Of a stretch of 14,312 nucleotides of DNA, positions 13,610-14,312 are shown piece by piece. The stretch is from positions 1-14,312 of the forward strand of contig JAFGKO010000194.1 in assembly GCA_016928525.1 (NCBI GenBank), given 5' to 3'. Within the stretch, counting starts at the first letter, position 1; the number at the start of each line of letters is the position of its first letter. A program made the translations under genes and the position numbers. This DNA comes from Anaerolineales bacterium (lineage in GTDB: Bacteria; Chloroflexota; Anaerolineae; Anaerolineales; Villigracilaceae). The notes beneath the pieces were generated by a model. That model saw nothing but the letters and a program-made list of their open reading frames with translations, had not been told where the DNA came from and ran no database searches.

Positions 13610-13971
13610 AACCATTGGCTTTTGTTATTGAAGACATGGAAGATGTGGCTTTGGTTTTCCACACCGCAATGGAGAAGGCAGGCTTCGAAACGGAGACCAT
13701 TTACGATGGCGCCCTGGCGCTTGAACGCCTTGTCAAAGTTGTTCCTGCGCTGATTGTGCTTGATTTGCACCTCCCTGGCGCTTCCGGGGAACAAATTTTG
13801 GAATACATTCGCTCAGACTCGCGTTTCAAAGCTACTAAAGTTATAGTGGCGACAGCAGACGCAAATTGGGCAGACAAACTTACCGATAGTTCTATTTACA
13901 TAATATTGAAGCCAATTGGTTTTACCCAGTTGCGGGACATGGCAGAACGGCTCAAGCCCCATATAGAATAG
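13606..13971 (+). CDS. Stand-alone response-regulator receiver protein
   Basis: A 121-residue single receiver domain with no output domain, like CheY or Spo0F. The acidic pocket is E9-D10, the phosphoacceptor D53 (VLDLHLPG), the switch threonine T83 (VATAD) and the conserved K102-P103. It overlaps the kinase stop by four nt (ATGA), and AGGAGAAAGGAA gives a strong ribosome site inside the kinase 3' end. It is probably phosphorylated by the upstream kinase. Lacking an output domain, it must act by protein contact or within a phosphorelay; the partner is not in this window. An intrinsic terminator follows directly. Confidence 0.92.
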   Translation: MKPLAFVIEDMEDVALVFHTAMEKAGFETETIYDGALALERLVKVVPALIVLDLHLPGASGEQILEYIRSDSRFKATKVIVATADANWADKLTDSSIYIILKPIGFTQLRDMAERLKPHIE

Positions 13972-13980
13972 TAGAATACA

Positions 13981-14004
13981 AGCCCTGAGTAGGGCTGTTT
14001 TTTT
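13981..14004 (+). terminator. Rho-independent terminator of the kinase-receiver operon
   Basis: AGCCCT (13981-13986), loop GAGT, AGGGCT (13991-13996), then G and seven T. The stem is short but perfect and sits nine nt after the receiver stop. Confidence 0.88.
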
Positions 14005-14020
14005 GAAGTAATTGAAACTT

Positions 14021-14149
14021 ATCGTCCTGAGCGGAGTGAAGCGCAGTCGAAGGACTCTTGCGCAATTGCACCTCGACTGCGGTGCACACCGTCCTTGCGT
14101 CCGGTGCAAGGGAAAAATGCACCTCCGCTCGGTGAGGAATGATTTTTAG
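14021..14149. repeat. Degenerate nested palindromic element
   Basis: Same family as the element at 1291-1463: bases 14026-14053 match the reverse complement of 1393-1420 in 27 of 28 positions. Inverted pieces include GAGCGGAG (14029-14036) with CTCCGCTC (about 14123-14130), and the GCAGTCGA part with TCGACTGC. Frames translated from it are repeat-encoded and not real genes. Confidence 0.8.
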
Positions 14150-14185
14150 AATAAATTTCAATCAGTTCTTTTACGAATTATGGTC

Positions 14186-14216
14186 GACCTCCGAAGTCGT
14201 TAGGACCTCGGAGGTC
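14186..14216. terminator. GACCTCCGA hairpin between convergent genes
   Basis: A perfect 9-bp inverted repeat, GACCTCCGA (14186-14194) and TCGGAGGTC (14208-14216), with a 13-nt loop, seven nt beyond the acyl-CoA dehydrogenase stop. There is no clean T-run on either side. It may be a terminator for that minus-strand gene or another dispersed palindrome. Confidence 0.5.
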
Positions 14217-14223
14217 TGCTTTA

Positions 14224-14312
14224 TCAAAACTCCATTTTCAACACCTGCCGCGCGATCACCAATCTTTGGATTTCGCTGGTACCTTCGCCTATTGTCATCA
14301 GGCGCGCATCGC
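14224..14312 (-). CDS. Acyl-CoA dehydrogenase, C-terminal 28 residues (N-terminus outside window)
   Basis: The minus strand reads DARLMTIGEGTSEIQRLVIA then RQVLKMEF and stops at 14224-14226. This is the hallmark C-terminus of flavin-dependent acyl-CoA dehydrogenases, which oxidise acyl-CoA to enoyl-CoA in fatty-acid or branched-chain amino-acid breakdown. The glutamate in GEGTSEIQ is the usual catalytic base position of short- and medium-chain enzymes. Nothing more of the gene lies in the window. It converges on the kinase-receiver operon. Confidence 0.93.
   Translation of the reverse strand, partial: DARLMTIGEGTSEIQRLVIARQVLKMEF

Noticed and set aside
13952..14161. Minus-strand frames over the last repeat
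   Set aside because: They translate the dispersed palindrome and overlap the terminator and receiver gene.

Overview
The window looks like an accessory stretch of a bacterial chromosome of moderate to fairly high GC content. The gene mix is consistent with a Chloroflexota (Anaerolineae-type) genome: a GPH transporter, an amidohydrolase, an M55 D-aminopeptidase, a SET protein, a GT-C glycosyltransferase, and many palindromic repeats between genes. That placement is inference; no marker gene or rRNA is present to fix it.

Layout. On the minus strand at the left, a 3'-truncated GPH/MelB-type sugar:cation symporter (1-1268) lies downstream of a TIM-barrel amidohydrolase (1466-2611). A 173-bp nested palindrome separates them. 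On the plus strand follow a small SRPBCC protein (2883-3317) and a DppA-like M55 D-aminopeptidase (3508-4326). The aminopeptidase is preceded by a 112-bp MITE-like palindrome built from 8-bp units. Next is a probable two-gene operon: a two-helix membrane protein with a degenerate Mrr-like nuclease fold (4609-5256) and a CPA2 (Kef/RosB-type) antiporter with RCK domains (5289-7307).

A very good sigma-70 promoter (7369-7397) then drives a roughly 230-nt leader tiled with consecutive hairpins. It ends at a SET-domain methyltransferase (7636-8190). Beyond it is a tight run of plus-strand genes: GT-C glycosyltransferase (8246-9769), CPBP membrane protease homologue (9805-10422), GNAT acetyltransferase (overlapping start), ComEA-like SLBB/HhH protein (10876-11523) and SAM methyltransferase (11526-12086). 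A 14-bp-stem hairpin closes this run. A hybrid histidine-kinase/receiver pair (12287-13971, ATGA overlap) ends in a textbook terminator. The last 89 bases hold the C-terminus of a minus-strand acyl-CoA dehydrogenase.

The genes are mostly ordinary. The more unusual content is non-coding: at least seven distinct repeat or palindrome types, two of which have been absorbed in frame into the glycosyltransferase gene, and the multi-hairpin leader in front of the SET gene. I found no convincing complete new multi-gene system. The best candidates for something undescribed are the structured leader, the CACNAAGN element, and the pairing of a membrane-anchored Mrr-like protein with an antiporter.
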